Shown: piece by piece, positions 42,292 to 52,990 of the stretch
Layout of the letters: the number at the start of each line of letters is the position of its first letter
Position numbering within the stretch: position 1 is the first letter of the stretch
Source of the DNA: Streptomyces sp. NBC_00083
Lineage (GTDB): Bacteria > Actinomycetota > Actinomycetes > Streptomycetales > Streptomycetaceae
Length of the DNA stretch: 64,000 bases
NCBI RefSeq assembly: GCF_026343295.1
Contig: NZ_JAPELY010000001.1
Span: 1,798,001-1,862,000 of the forward strand
Direction of reading: 5' to 3'
Translations under genes and position numbers: made by a program
The notes under the pieces: model-generated
Seen by the model: the letters and a program-made list of their open reading frames with translations, nothing else
Told to the model about the DNA's origin: nothing
Databases searched by the model: none

Positions 42292-43916
42292 GCCCCGCCC
42301 TCATCCCCCTCGCCGCCTCCTCGACCACCGAGCACCGGCCACTGATCATCACCCTGTTCGCGGTGTTCGTCGCCGCGACCCTCGCCATCACCGTGTGGGC
42401 CGGGCGCCAGACCAAGAACGCCTCCGACTTCTACGCGGGCGGGCGCCAGTTCACCGCCTTCCAGAACGGCCTCGCGGTCTCCGGCGACTACATGTCCGCG
42501 GCGTCCTTCCTCGGCATCGCCGGAGCCATCGCCCTGTTCGGCTACGACGGCTTCCTCTACTCCATCGGCTTCCTCGTCGCCTGGCTGGTGGCGCTCCTCC
42601 TGGTCGCCGAGCCGCTGCGCAACTCCGGCCGCTACACGATGGGCGACGTGCTCGCCTACCGGATGAAGCAGCGCCCGGTCCGTACCGCCGCGGGCGCCTC
42701 CACCATCGTCGTGTCGATCTTCTACCTGCTCGCGCAGATGGCCGGCGCGGGCGTGCTCGTCTCGCTGCTGCTCGGCATCACCACCGACGCGGGCAAGATC
42801 CTCATCGTCGCCCTGGTCGGCGTCCTGATGATCGTGTACGTCACCATCGGCGGCATGAAGGGCACCACCTGGGTGCAGATGGTCAAGGCCGTCCTGCTCA
42901 TCGCCGGGGCCATCCTCATGACCTTCCTGGTGCTGCTCAAGTTCCACTTCAACATCTCCGACCTGCTCGGCTCGGCGGCCGCGAAGAGCGGCAAGGGCTC
43001 GGCGTTCCTGGAGCCCGGCCTGAAGTACGGCGTCAGCGGCACCTCCAAGCTCGACTTCCTCTCGCTCGGCATCGCCCTGGTGCTCGGCACCGCGGGCCTG
43101 CCGCACATCCTGATCCGCTTCTACACCGTGCCCACCGCGAAGGCCGCCCGTAAGTCGGTGAACTGGGCGATCGGCATCATCGGCGCCTTCTACCTGATGA
43201 CCATCGCGCTCGGCTTCGGCGCGGCGGCCCTGGTCGGGCCCGCCGCCATCAAGGCGCAGAACCCGGCGGGCAACACCGCGGCGCCCCAGCTCGCCGAATA
43301 TCTCGGCGGCGGCGTCGGCACCACGGGCGGCGCGACCCTGCTCGCGGTGATCTCGGCGGTCGCCTTCGCGACGATCCTCGCCGTCGTCGCCGGCCTCACC
43401 CTCGCCTCGTCGTCCTCCTTCGCGCACGACATCTACGCCAACGTCATCCGCAAGGGAAAGGCGACCGAGAAGGAGGAGATGCGGGCCGCGCGCTGGGCCA
43501 CCGTCTTCATCGGCGCCGTCGCGATCCTGCTCGGCGCGTTCGCCCGCGACATGAACGTGGCCGGCCTGGTCGCGCTCGCCTTCGCCGTGGCCGCCTCCGC
43601 GAACCTGCCGACCATCCTCTACAGCCTGTTCTGGAAGCGCTTCACCACCCAGGGCGCCCTGTGGTCGATCTACGGCGGACTGTTCAGCTCGGTGTTCCTG
43701 GTGCTGTTCTCGCCCGTCGTCTCCGGCAACCCGAAGACCTCGATGTTCAAGGGCGTCGACTTCCACTGGTTCCCGCTGGAGAACCCGGGTCTCATCTCCA
43801 TCCCGCTCGGCTTCCTGCTCGGCTGGATCGGATCGCTCCTGTCGAAGGAGGAGCCCGACGCGGGCAAGTACGCCGAGCTGGAGGTCAAGTCCCTCACCGG
43901 CGTCGGCGCCCACTGA
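42288..43916 (+). CDS. actP: Cation/acetate symporter, SSS family
   Basis: 542 residues with about 13 membrane spans. SDFYAGGRQFTAFQNGLAVSGDYMSAASFLGIAGAIALFGYDGFLYSIGF is the ActP signature; GTAGLPHILIRFYTVPTAKAARKSVNWAI follows. It couples Na+ (or H+) to uptake of acetate or other short monocarboxylates. Ends with a soluble Glu-rich tail. Followed by a strong hairpin terminator. Confidence 0.93.
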   Translation: MSPALIPLAASSTTEHRPLIITLFAVFVAATLAITVWAGRQTKNASDFYAGGRQFTAFQNGLAVSGDYMSAASFLGIAGAIALFGYDGFLYSIGFLVAWLVALLLVAEPLRNSGRYTMGDVLAYRMKQRPVRTAAGASTIVVSIFYLLAQMAGAGVLVSLLLGITTDAGKILIVALVGVLMIVYVTIGGMKGTTWVQMVKAVLLIAGAILMTFLVLLKFHFNISDLLGSAAAKSGKGSAFLEPGLKYGVSGTSKLDFLSLGIALVLGTAGLPHILIRFYTVPTAKAARKSVNWAIGIIGAFYLMTIALGFGAAALVGPAAIKAQNPAGNTAAPQLAEYLGGGVGTTGGATLLAVISAVAFATILAVVAGLTLASSSSFAHDIYANVIRKGKATEKEEMRAARWATVFIGAVAILLGAFARDMNVAGLVALAFAVAASANLPTILYSLFWKRFTTQGALWSIYGGLFSSVFLVLFSPVVSGNPKTSMFKGVDFHWFPLENPGLISIPLGFLLGWIGSLLSKEEPDAGKYAELEVKSLTGVGAH

Positions 43917-43939
43917 CGTACAACCGCACGGCGCGTGGC

Positions 43940-43975
43940 CGAGGCCGTGTCGTAGGGTCCTACGACACGGCCTCG
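43940..43975 (+). terminator. Strong hairpin terminator of the acetate symporter operon
   Basis: A perfect 17-bp stem: the arms CGAGGCCGTGTCGTAGG and CCTACGACACGGCCTCG are separated by only GT. It begins 24 bp after the stop. The two-base loop means it may also act as a cruciform or protein site. Confidence 0.8.
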
Positions 43976-44030
43976 CCGCACCTCGTGACAATCGGCCCCC
44001 ACAGTTGGCGCACCTCTCGCGTAGGCTCGG

Positions 44031-44040
44031 GTGTATACAC
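44031..44040 (+). promoter_or_regulatory. GTGTATACAC palindrome upstream of moaA
   Basis: A perfect 10-bp palindrome about 50 bp before the moaA start, in an otherwise GC-rich gap. It could be a regulator site or part of the core promoter (TATACA). No known Mo-regulator consensus (for example ModE) fits. Confidence 0.35.
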
Positions 44041-44089
44041 ATCCGTGCGATGTCCGAGGAATCTTCGACGACGGGGGAGGGGGCCCACA

Positions 44090-45079
44090 GTGCTCATCGA
44101 CACCTACGGCCGTGTGGCCACTGACCTGCGTGTCTCGCTCACCGACCGGTGCAACCTGCGGTGCACGTACTGCATGCCGGAAGAAGGCCTGCAGTGGCTC
44201 GCCAAGCCCGATCTGCTGACCGATGACGAAATCGTCCGTCTGATCCGCATCGCCGTCACCGATCTCGGCATCACCGAGGTCCGCTTCACCGGCGGCGAGC
44301 CGCTGCTCCGGCCCGGCCTGGTCGGGATCGTCGAGCGCTGCGCCGCCCTGGAGCCGCGCCCCAAGATGTCGATCACCACCAACGGCATCGGCCTCAAGCG
44401 CACCGCCTCGGCCCTGAAGTCCGCCGGCCTCGACCGGGTCAACGTCTCGCTCGACACCCTGCGCCCCGAGGTGTTCAAGACGCTGACCCGCCGCGACCGG
44501 CACAAGGACGTCATCGAGGGCATGGACGCCGCCCGCGCGGCCGGCCTCACCCCGGTCAAGGTCAACGCCGTCCTGATGCCGGGTCTCAACGACGACGAAG
44601 CCCCCGACCTGCTGGCCTGGGCCGTCGAGCACGACTACGAGCTGCGCTTCATCGAGCAGATGCCCCTCGACGCCCAGCACGGCTGGAAGCGCGACGGCAT
44701 GATCACCGCCGGTGACATCCTGGAGTCGCTGCGTACGCGCTTCACGCTCACCCCCGAGGGCGACGACGAGCGGGGCTCCGCGCCCGCCGAGCGCTGGGTG
44801 GTCGACGGCGGCCCGCACACCGTGGGCGTCATCGCCTCGGTGACCCGCCCGTTCTGCCGGGCCTGCGACCGCACCCGGCTCACCGCCGACGGCCAGGTGC
44901 GGACCTGCCTGTTCGCCCGCGAGGAGTCCGATCTGCGCGCGGCCCTGCGCTCGGACGCGGGCGACGACGAGATCGCCCGGCTGTGGAAGCTGGCCATGTG
45001 GGGCAAGAAGGCCGGATCGGGTCTCGACGACCCCTCGTTCCTGCAGCCGGAGCGCCCGATGTCAGCGATCGGCGGCTGA
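44090..45079 (+). CDS. moaA: GTP 3',8-cyclase MoaA
   Basis: 329 residues from GTG 44090 (GGGGGAGGG upstream). Radical-SAM cluster CNLRCTYC near residue 20-27, FTGGEPLL, second cluster FCRACDRTRLTADGQVRTCLF, and the C-terminal GG. It converts GTP to 3',8-cyclo-7,8-dihydro-GTP, first step of molybdenum cofactor synthesis. It stands alone here; no other moa gene is close. Its last 18 bases overlap the end of the convergent gene. Confidence 0.96.
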   Translation: MLIDTYGRVATDLRVSLTDRCNLRCTYCMPEEGLQWLAKPDLLTDDEIVRLIRIAVTDLGITEVRFTGGEPLLRPGLVGIVERCAALEPRPKMSITTNGIGLKRTASALKSAGLDRVNVSLDTLRPEVFKTLTRRDRHKDVIEGMDAARAAGLTPVKVNAVLMPGLNDDEAPDLLAWAVEHDYELRFIEQMPLDAQHGWKRDGMITAGDILESLRTRFTLTPEGDDERGSAPAERWVVDGGPHTVGVIASVTRPFCRACDRTRLTADGQVRTCLFAREESDLRAALRSDAGDDEIARLWKLAMWGKKAGSGLDDPSFLQPERPMSAIGG

Positions 45080-45319
45080 ACCGGCCGCATCCCACTCGGC
45101 GAGCGTCACCACGTCCTTCAAGAAGCCCCGTACGCCCAGGAATTGGGAGAGGTGCTCGCGGTGCTCCTCGCACGCGAGCCACGTCTTGCGCCGCTCCGGC
45201 GTATGGATCTTGGGGTTGTTCCAGGCCAGGACCCAGACGGCGGCGGCACGGCAGCCCTTGGCGGAACAGATGGGGGTCTCGTCGCTGGTCTCGTCACTCA
45301 CAGAGACATTGTGCGGCAT
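45062..45319 (-). CDS. Small hypothetical protein with Cys/His residues, convergent with moaA
   Basis: 85 residues. ICSAKGCRAAAVWVLAWNNPKIHTPERRKTWLACEEHREHLSQFLGVRGFLKDV has a CxxxxC and a CxxH pattern that could bind zinc. This short acidic-ended protein is common in Streptomyces. The 3' end overlaps moaA by 18 bp on the opposite strand. Function unknown. Confidence 0.75.
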   Translation of the reverse strand: MPHNVSVSDETSDETPICSAKGCRAAAVWVLAWNNPKIHTPERRKTWLACEEHREHLSQFLGVRGFLKDVVTLAEWDAAGSAADR

Positions 45320-45496
45320 GCGGCCCCGTGGAAATGGCGACGCCGAGCAGCCACGGGGGGAGCTGCCCGGCGTCGGTCCGTCGCTCCGACGGGGGATGCG
45401 GAGCGCCTACGAAGTATGTCATGGGGGACCCGGTGTGGTGCACCGGAACTTCATGATTGATCTGAGGTTTTCTTGAGCTTGGCGGACGGTGACGCG

Positions 45497-45886
45497 TCAG
45501 CCCTGTTCGCGTGCGTGCGGTTCGTGGTCACCGGCCGCGGGTCCCGCCATCGGTTCCGCCGGGGACGGCGCGGGACCGTCCGCCGGGGCCGCGCCGAGCG
45601 CCGGCCGGGAGGGGGCGGGGATGAAGGTGGAGGGGAGCGAAGTCGCGTTCTCCCGGCCGCCGTTGGCGAACACGACCGCCACATAGGGCAGCAGCGCGCC
45701 GAGCGCCAGCGTCACGATGGCGACCGGGCGCTCGACGTTCCACAGCACCGCCGTCAGGATCACCGCGAGCGTGCGGACCGACATCGAGATCACATAGCGG
45801 CGCTGCCGGCCCCGGACGTCCTCGTCGAGCGACCGGCGGGCTCCGGTGATCCGGAACACCTGGCCACCGCTCTGCTTCCCCATCAC
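45497..45886 (-). CDS. DUF3099 family membrane protein
   Basis: 129 residues (GTG 45886; ATG 45883 is possible). FRITGARRSLDEDVRGRQRRYVISMSVRTLAVILTAVLWNVERPVAIVTLALGALLPYVAVVFANGGRE is the DUF3099 core with two membrane spans, followed by a Pro/Ala-rich tail. The family is actinobacterial with no known role. Confidence 0.88.
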   Translation of the reverse strand: MMGKQSGGQVFRITGARRSLDEDVRGRQRRYVISMSVRTLAVILTAVLWNVERPVAIVTLALGALLPYVAVVFANGGRENATSLPSTFIPAPSRPALGAAPADGPAPSPAEPMAGPAAGDHEPHAREQG

Positions 45887-46097
45887 GTTCCATCACCCGA
45901 GTTCCACCGCGGGCTCTCCCCGGCCCGGACTGCTCTCACCGTACGCCGCGGGTCGGCCGGGTTCGAGAGCGGGGCGGCTCTTACCTGCGCGGATGCCGCA
46001 GTACATGCCACGTACGGACGAGTCCGACATGCGCCGTACGGGGTACGGGCAGAAACTGGCTGAACCTGCTCACGTCGAGCCGTACTAGGAGGCAGCC

Positions 46098-46373
46098 ATG
46101 GGCTGGTTGTGGGCCATCATCGTGGGATTCGTGCTCGGAATCATCGCCAAGGCGATCATTCCCGGCAAGCAGCACAGTCCGCTCTGGCTGACCACCATCT
46201 TCGGCATCATCGGCGGCATCGTCGGCAACTCGATCGCCCGCGCCATCGGCATCGCCGAGACCAAGGGCATCGACTGGGGCAGGCACGGCCTCCAGATCGC
46301 GGCGGCCGTCGTCATCGTCTTCCTGGGCGACATGCTCTACATGGCGGTGCGGGGCAACAAGCAGAGAGCCTGA
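46098..46373 (+). CDS. GlsB/YeaQ/YmgE family stress-response membrane protein
   Basis: 91 residues with three hydrophobic spans: LWAIIVGFVLGIIAKAIIPG, LWLTTIFGIIGGIVGNSIARAIGI and IAAAVVIVFLGDMLYMAV. The typical segment GIIGGIVG is present. AGGAGGCAGCC precedes ATG. Members (transglycosylase-associated proteins) respond to envelope or osmotic stress. Confidence 0.92.
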   Translation: MGWLWAIIVGFVLGIIAKAIIPGKQHSPLWLTTIFGIIGGIVGNSIARAIGIAETKGIDWGRHGLQIAAAVVIVFLGDMLYMAVRGNKQRA

Positions 46374-46374
46374 C

Positions 46375-46426
46375 GGCACGCGACGAGGGGGCGGTTCCGC
46401 GACGGAACCGCCCCCTCACGCGTGCC
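46375..46426. terminator. Bidirectional double-stem terminator
   Basis: The inner 15-bp stem (46385-46399 with 46403-46417, loop CGA) is continued by an outer 8-bp stem GGCACGCG/CGCGTGCC (46375-46382 with 46419-46426). It separates the convergent GlsB-type gene and tyrS. Confidence 0.85.
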
Positions 46427-46433
46427 CTGCCGG

Positions 46434-47702
46434 TCAGGCGCCGGTGAACTCCACGGCCGCCAGGTTCTTCTTGCCCCGGCGCAGCACCAGCCAGCGCCCG
46501 TGCAGCAGCTCGTCGGCCGTCGCCACCGCGTCCTCGGCCGTCACCTTCACGTTGTTCACGTAGGCGCCGCCCTCCTTCACGGTGCGGCGGGCCGCCGACT
46601 TGCTGGCCACGAGGCCCACTTCGGCGAACAGATCGGTCACCGGGCCGAGTGCGGACACCTTCGCGTTCGGCAGCTCCGATAGGGCGGCGGCCAGCGTCGC
46701 CTCGTCGAGCTCCGTCAGCTCACCCTGGCCGAAGAGCGCCTTGGAGGCGGCCGTCACCGCGGCCGTCTGCTCCGCGCCGTGCACCAGCGTGGTCAGCTCC
46801 TCGGCGAGCGCCCGCTGAGCGGCCCTGGCCTGCGGCCGCTCCTCGGTGAGCTTCTCCAGCTCCTCGATCTCCTCGCGGGACTTGAAGCTGAAGATCCGCA
46901 GGAACTTCGAGATGTCCCGGTCGTCCGCGTTGAGCCAGAACTGGAAGAAGGCGTACGGCGTGGTCCGCTCGGGGTCGAGCCAGACCGTGCCGGACTCCGT
47001 CTTGCCGAACTTGGTGCCGTCCGCCTTGGTGATCAGCGGCGTGGCGAGGGCGTGCACATCGGCGTCGGGCTCGACCCGGTGGATCAGGTCGGTGCCCGCC
47101 GTGAGGTTGCCCCACTGGTCGCTGCCGCCGGTCTGCAGCGTGCAGCCGTAGCGCCGGTTCAGCTCCAGGAAGTCCATGCCCTGGAGGATCTGGTAGCTGA
47201 ACTCGGTGTAGCTGATGCCCGCGTCGGAGTTGAGCCGGCGCGAGACGGCCTCCTTCGCGATCATCTTGTTGACCCGGAAGTACTTGCCGATGTCGCGCAG
47301 GAAGTCGATCGCCGACAGGCCCGACGTCCAGTCCAGGTTGTTGACCATCGTCGCGGCGTGCGGGCCCTCGAAGTCGAGGAACCGCTCGATCTGGCCGCGC
47401 AGCCGCTCGACCCAGCCCGCCACGACCTCCGGCGCGTTCAGCGTGCGCTCCGAGTTGGGCTTCGGGTCGCCGATGAGGCCGGTGGCCCCGCCGACCAGCC
47501 CCAGCGGACGGTTGCCCGCGAGCTGGATCCGGCGCATGGTGAGGATCTGCACCAGGTTGCCGAGGTGCAGGCTGGGCGCGGTCGGGTCGAAGCCGCAATA
47601 GAACGTGACGGGACCGTCCGCGAACGCCTTGCGCAATGCGTCCTCGTCAGTGGAGAGGGCGATCAGCCCACGCCACTGCAGTTCGTCGACGATGTCCGTC
47701 AC
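46434..47702 (-). CDS. tyrS: Tyrosyl-tRNA synthetase
   Basis: 422 residues from GTG 47702, with AAGGAGAC upstream. The class I signatures are [11 protein letters not shown] (HIGH-like) and KFGKTESG (KMSKS-like); [16 protein letters not shown] segment ([14 protein letters not shown]) binds Tyr; [17 protein letters not shown] is conserved. The C-terminal S4 domain ([21 protein letters not shown]) is present. The upstream frame continues without homology. Confidence 0.97.
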   Translation of the reverse strand: MTDIVDELQWRGLIALSTDEDALRKAFADGPVTFYCGFDPTAPSLHLGNLVQILTMRRIQLAGNRPLGLVGGATGLIGDPKPNSERTLNAPEVVAGWVERLRGQIERFLDFEGPHAATMVNNLDWTSGLSAIDFLRDIGKYFRVNKMIAKEAVSRRLNSDAGISYTEFSYQILQGMDFLELNRRYGCTLQTGGSDQWGNLTAGTDLIHRVEPDADVHALATPLITKADGTKFGKTESGTVWLDPERTTPYAFFQFWLNADDRDISKFLRIFSFKSREEIEELEKLTEERPQARAAQRALAEELTTLVHGAEQTAAVTAASKALFGQGELTELDEATLAAALSELPNAKVSALGPVTDLFAEVGLVASKSAARRTVKEGGAYVNNVKVTAEDAVATADELLHGRWLVLRRGKKNLAAVEFTGA

Positions 47703-47755
47703 GGGTCTCTTGTCTCCTTCAGACGTGCTTGACGTGCTTACTGCCAGCACCGAGG

Positions 47756-49153
47756 TTATACGCCCCGGCTGACCGAGCTCATGTTGAAGTCGGGAACGCG
47801 CAGCGCGGGCATCGCGGTCCGGGTGAAGTAGTCGCTCCACTCCCTGGGCAGGGTCTTTCCGGTGCGCCCCGCCTCGGTGGCCCGTGACAGGAGGTCCACC
47901 GGCGACTCGTTGAACCGGAAGTTGTTGACCTCGCCGACCACCTCGCCGTCCTCGACGAGGTACACGCCGTCCCGGGTCAGACCGGTCAGGAGCAGCGTCG
48001 CCGGGTCCACCTCGCGGATGTACCACAGGCACGTGAGGAGCAGGCCGCGCTCGGTGGCGGCGACCATCTCGTCCAGGGAGCGCTCGCCCCCGCCGTCCAG
48101 GACGAGGTTCCCCGCGGAGGGTGCGAGGGGCAGACCGGTGAGGGCGGCGCTGTGCCGGGTGGTGACGAGGTTCTCCAGCCGGCCGTCGCGGATCCAGTCG
48201 GTCGCGGCGACGGGGAGACCGTTGTCGAACACCGACTCCGTGTCGCCCGAGGTGTGCGCCACCACGAACGGCGCGTATTCCAGACCCGGCTCGTTCGGGT
48301 CGCTGCGCAGCGACAGCGGCAGCCGGGCGAGGGTCTCGCCGACCCGCGTGCCGCCGCCCTGCTTCGAGAAGACGGTCCGGCCCTCGGCGGCGTCGCGGGC
48401 CGCGGCCGACCAGATCTGGTAGATCAGCAGATCGGCCACCGCGGTAGGCGGCAGCAGCGTCTCGTACCGCCCGGCCGGCAGCTCGACGCGGCGCTCGGCC
48501 CAGCCCAGCCGGCGGGTCAGCTCGTCGTCGAGGGCGCCCGGGTCGACGTCCTTGAAGTCCGCGGTCGCCCGCCCCGCCCAGGCCGAGCGGGTCCGGTCCG
48601 GGGACTTGGCGTTCAGCTCCAGGGTGCCGTTGGGCTGGTCGTGACGGAGCCGCAGGCCCGTGGAGGTACCGAGGTAGGTGCTGGTCAGCTCGTGGCTGGC
48701 GAAGCCGTACAGCTCGCGGCCGCCCGCCTTGGCGCGCGCGAAGGCCTCGCCGAGCGCGGGCGCGAAGTCGGCGAACACGGCGGAGGTGGTCTCGGCCGGT
48801 GCCTCGGTGAAGCCCGGCGCCACCGGAACGCCGGTGACCAGCGGCTGGGCGTCCTCGGACGGCCCGGCGGAGCGCGCCGCCGCCTCCGCGGCCCGTACCA
48901 GCGGCTCCAGGTCGGCGGCGGTGACGGCCGAGCGCGACACGACGCCGGAGGAGGTGCCCTCGGCGCCGTCGACCGTCGCGATCACGGTCAGCGTCCGCCC
49001 GCGGGTGACCCCGTTGGTGGTCAGCGCGTTCCCGGCCCAGCGCAGATTGGCCGAGGAGTGCTCGTCGGCGATGACGACACAGCCGTCGGCGGTGGAGAGC
49101 TCCAGGGCCCGCTCGACGATCTCGTACGGCTTGACGGTCCTACGGGAGCTCAT
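47756..49153 (-). CDS. TldD/PmbA family protein (PmbA-like)
   Basis: 465 residues. [121 protein letters not shown] is the C-terminal PmbA/TldE pattern; no HExxH is present. Forms the heterodimer with TldD, which degrades unfolded peptides, antitoxins and RiPP leaders. Its ATG shares bases with the stop of a 32-residue micro-ORF (see 49150-49248). Confidence 0.9.
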   Translation of the reverse strand: MSSRRTVKPYEIVERALELSTADGCVVIADEHSSANLRWAGNALTTNGVTRGRTLTVIATVDGAEGTSSGVVSRSAVTAADLEPLVRAAEAAARSAGPSEDAQPLVTGVPVAPGFTEAPAETTSAVFADFAPALGEAFARAKAGGRELYGFASHELTSTYLGTSTGLRLRHDQPNGTLELNAKSPDRTRSAWAGRATADFKDVDPGALDDELTRRLGWAERRVELPAGRYETLLPPTAVADLLIYQIWSAAARDAAEGRTVFSKQGGGTRVGETLARLPLSLRSDPNEPGLEYAPFVVAHTSGDTESVFDNGLPVAATDWIRDGRLENLVTTRHSAALTGLPLAPSAGNLVLDGGGERSLDEMVAATERGLLLTCLWYIREVDPATLLLTGLTRDGVYLVEDGEVVGEVNNFRFNESPVDLLSRATEAGRTGKTLPREWSDYFTRTAMPALRVPDFNMSSVSRGV

Positions 49154-49244
49154 CGCCCTGCCTCCTGCGCGGTGTTGAGACTGTGCTGTCCCGGGGGACG
49201 ACCCCCGGACCCCCAGCCGGGGGAGCTGTGGTGCGGCCGGTATG

Positions 49245-49248
<4 letters not shown>
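49150..49248 (-). CDS. Micro-ORF bridging tldD and pmbA, with a duplicated TldD C-terminus
   Basis: It begins at ATG 49248-49246, overlapping the tldD stop (ATGA), and ends at TGA 49152-49150, overlapping the pmbA start (ATGA). Its last ten residues [10 protein letters not shown] include the same LNTAQEAGR that ends TldD. A perfect 30-bp direct repeat explains this. Both ATGs therefore carry the same ribosome-binding site CAGGAGGCAGGGCG. The encoded peptide has a Pro/Gly-rich middle and no known homologue. Confidence 0.5.

Positions 49249-49274
<26 letters not shown>
49150..49274. repeat. 30-bp direct repeat flanking the tldD-pmbA junction
   Basis: The same 30 bases occur at 49150-49179 and 49245-49274, 95 bp from start to start. 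The repeat contains the last codons of tldD and the shared Shine-Dalgarno/ATGA junction. The 65 bases in between are GC-rich, with a hairpin around CCGGGGGACGACCCCCGG (49192-49209). This is the footprint of a tandem duplication or of an insertion with target duplication. Confidence 0.85.
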
Positions 49275-50777
<1,503 letters not shown>

Positions 50778-50934
50778 AGCTGTCTCCTGTCGTATGAGAC
50801 CGGTCGCCCCGATCATGTCGCGCCCGCGGCTCCGTGACTACGCCCTTTCTGTAGAGACCCGACAGCGCTCGTTCCATGCCACTGTCAGGGCTCGATTCCT
50901 CGGAAGGAGGGCGGTACCGATAGTTTGCGGGAGT

Positions 50935-50967
50935 ATGAATCCGCCTATCGAAAGGGTGATCCGTTGA
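50935..50967 (+). CDS. Possible 10-codon upstream ORF overlapping the fabG start
   Basis: ATG 50935 to TGA 50967 encodes MNPPIERVIR. The TGA shares bases with the TTG start proposed for fabG (TTGA at 50964-50967). The ORF lies just after a possible -10 (TAGTTT, 50922-50928). The GGGAG before its ATG is very close (1 base), so initiation may be inefficient or leaderless-like. Confidence 0.35.
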   Translation: MNPPIERVIR

Positions 50968-51683
50968 GCCGCTCGGTTCTCGTCACCGGAGGTAACCGGG
51001 GCATCGGCCTCGCCATCGCCCGCGCTTTTGCCGAGAGCGGCGACAAGGTCGCGATCACGTACCGCTCCGGAGAGCCGCCGGCCGCGCTCGCCGAACTGGG
51101 CTGTCTGGCCGTCAGGTGTGACATCACCGACGCCGAGCAAGTGGAGCAGGCCTACAAGGAGATCGAGGAGAAGCACGGCCCGGTCGAGGTCCTCGTCGCC
51201 AACGCGGGGATCACCAAGGACCAGCTCCTGATGCGGATGTCCGAGGACGACTTCACGTCCGTGCTCGACACCAACCTCACCGGCACCTTCCGTGTGGTCA
51301 AGCGCGCCAACCGCGCCATGCTGCGCGCGAAGAAGGGCCGCGTGGTGCTGATCTCCTCGGTCGTCGGCCTTCTCGGCTCGGCGGGCCAGGCCAACTACGC
51401 CGCCTCCAAGGCCGGTCTGGTGGGCTTCGCCCGGTCGCTGGCGCGCGAACTCGGCTCCCGGAACATCACTTTCAACGTCGTCGCACCCGGTTTCGTCGAC
51501 ACCGACATGACCAAGGTGCTCACCGAGGAGCAGCGCGCGGGCATCGTGTCCCAGGTGCCGCTGGGCCGCTACGCGCAGCCCGAGGAGATCGCCGCCGCGG
51601 TGAAGTTCCTCGCCTCCGACGACGCCTCGTACATCACTGGAGCCGTCATCCCCGTTGACGGCGGATTGGGCATGGGTCACTGA
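50964..51683 (+). CDS. fabG: 3-oxoacyl-ACP reductase FabG
   Basis: 239 residues from TTG 50964 (AAAGGGTGATCC upstream). LVTGGNRGIGLAIARAFAESGDKVAITYRSG, LVANAGITKDQLLMRMSEDDF, VVLISSVVGLLGSAGQANYAASKAGLVGFARSLARELGSRNITFNVVAPGFVDTDMT give NADPH binding, catalytic Ser and YAASK. This FabG acts in type II fatty acid synthesis and is in a two-gene unit with fabI, like SCO1815-SCO1814. An alternative start (TTG 50925) is too far from AGGAGGG. Confidence 0.95.
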   Translation: MSRSVLVTGGNRGIGLAIARAFAESGDKVAITYRSGEPPAALAELGCLAVRCDITDAEQVEQAYKEIEEKHGPVEVLVANAGITKDQLLMRMSEDDFTSVLDTNLTGTFRVVKRANRAMLRAKKGRVVLISSVVGLLGSAGQANYAASKAGLVGFARSLARELGSRNITFNVVAPGFVDTDMTKVLTEEQRAGIVSQVPLGRYAQPEEIAAAVKFLASDDASYITGAVIPVDGGLGMGH

Positions 51684-51688
51684 TCACC

Positions 51689-52450
51689 ATGAGCGGAATT
51701 CTCGACGGCAAGCGCATCCTCATCACGGGTGTGCTGATGGAGTCCTCCATCGCCTTCCACGCGGCCAAGGTCGCGCAGGAGCAGGGCGCGGAGATCATCC
51801 TCACCGCTTTCCCGCGGCCCACCCTGACCGAGCGCATCGCCAGGAAGCTCCCCAAGCCGGCCAAGGTCATCGAGCTCGACGTGACCAACCAGGAGCACCT
51901 CGACCGCCTCGCCGGCCTGGTCAAGGACGAGCTCGGCGGCCTCGACGGCATCGTCCACTCGATCGGCTTCGCGCCGCAGGGCGCCTTCAACTTCCTCGAG
52001 GCGAGCTTCGAGGACGTCGCGACCGCGATGCACGTCTCGGCGTACTCCCTGAAGTCGCTCACCATGGCCTGCCGTCCGCTGATGCCGAACGGCGGCTCCG
52101 TCGTCGGCCTCACCTTCGACGCCCAGTTCGCCTGGCCGAAGTACGACTGGATGGGTCCGGCCAAGGCCGCACTCGAGGCGACCTCCCGCTACCTCGCCCG
52201 CGACCTGGGCAAGGAGAACTTCCGCTGCAACCTCATCTCGGCCGGGCCGATCGGCTCGATGGCCGCCAAGTCCATCCCGGGCTTCGCGGACCTCGCCGAG
52301 GTGTGGAACACCCGCTCCCCGCTGGACTGGGACATGGCCGACCCGGAGCCCGCGGGCCGCGGCATCGTGGCGCTGCTCTCGGACTTCTTCCCGAAGACCA
52401 CGGGCGAGATCATCCACGTCGACGGTGGCGTGCACATGATGGGCGCGTAA
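51689..52450 (+). CDS. fabI: Enoyl-ACP reductase FabI (InhA-type)
   Basis: 253 residues. GILDGKRILITGVLMESSIAFHAAKVAQEQGAEIILTAFPR (first cofactor strand) and DGIVHSIGFAPQGAFNFLEASFEDVATAMHVSAYSLKSL; FDAQFAWPKYDWMGPAKAALEATSRYLARDLG holds catalytic Tyr and Lys (YxxxxxxK as YDWMGPAK). It reduces trans-2-enoyl-ACP with NADH. Five bp after fabG. Followed by a 19-bp stem terminator. Confidence 0.96.
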   Translation: MSGILDGKRILITGVLMESSIAFHAAKVAQEQGAEIILTAFPRPTLTERIARKLPKPAKVIELDVTNQEHLDRLAGLVKDELGGLDGIVHSIGFAPQGAFNFLEASFEDVATAMHVSAYSLKSLTMACRPLMPNGGSVVGLTFDAQFAWPKYDWMGPAKAALEATSRYLARDLGKENFRCNLISAGPIGSMAAKSIPGFADLAEVWNTRSPLDWDMADPEPAGRGIVALLSDFFPKTTGEIIHVDGGVHMMGA

Positions 52451-52463
52451 CACCCGAACGCCC

Positions 52464-52506
52464 CACGGCGGCCGCCCACCGACCCGTTCGGTGGGCGGCC
52501 GCCGTG
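52464..52506 (+). terminator. Strong hairpin terminator of fabG-fabI
   Basis: A perfect 19-bp stem (52464-52482 with 52488-52506) and 5-base loop CCCGT, 14 bp after the fabI stop. Confidence 0.88.
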
Positions 52507-52579
52507 CGTGGCGGGCGCGGTGACCGCAGACTGATCGAAACGGACGGGCCGGTCGGTCGAGCGGGGAGGAGGTGGCGCG

Positions 52580-52954
52580 GTGTCGCGCCCCCTGCGTGTC
52601 ACGGAGCGCCGGGCCCTGGCCCTGCTCCTGCTGCTGCTCGTCACGGCGGCCGGTCTCGCCGCCCCCTCGGTGGTGCGCGCCGCGACCGCACCCGAGGCGG
52701 CGCCGGTCCCGGCGCCCGAGCCGTTCGGCGCCGCGTGCCGGACCTCGGTGCAGGGCTCGCACGCCGTCGCGTACTGCCACAACCCCTACCCGGACGTCGA
52801 CCGGGTGCGGCTGCACACCGACTGCGCGATGTGGTGGGACCTGGACGCGGACGCGGCGCCGGTGGACGTGTTCCCGGGCCAGACGGTACGGCTCATCGAC
52901 CGGTGCTGGAAGGGCGTCGGCGCGGTGTGGGTGACCCACCAGAAGGTGTCCTGA
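52580..52954 (+). CDS. Small secreted protein of unknown function
   Basis: 124 residues from GTG 52580 with GGGGAGGAGG upstream. Signal peptide (RRALALLLLLLVTAAGLAAPSVVRAA). The mature part contains four Cys (AACRTSV, VAYCHNP, TDCAMWW, DRCWKGV), likely two disulfides. No known domain. Convergent with the FadR-type regulator. Confidence 0.8.
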   Translation: MSRPLRVTERRALALLLLLLVTAAGLAAPSVVRAATAPEAAPVPAPEPFGAACRTSVQGSHAVAYCHNPYPDVDRVRLHTDCAMWWDLDADAAPVDVFPGQTVRLIDRCWKGVGAVWVTHQKVS

Positions 52955-52990
52955 CCCGACGCCGGGCCGGGGCCGCCGCCCCGGGTGCGC

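Noticed and set aside
44050..44127. 25-codon ORF overlapping the moaA start
   Set aside because: It lacks a ribosome-binding site and runs into moaA out of frame; no coupling geometry as in the other micro-ORFs.
49192..49209. Terminator hairpin between tldD and pmbA
   Set aside because: The short GC palindrome lies inside the micro-ORF and between tightly coupled genes; a terminator there would be counterproductive. I list it only as part of the repeat.
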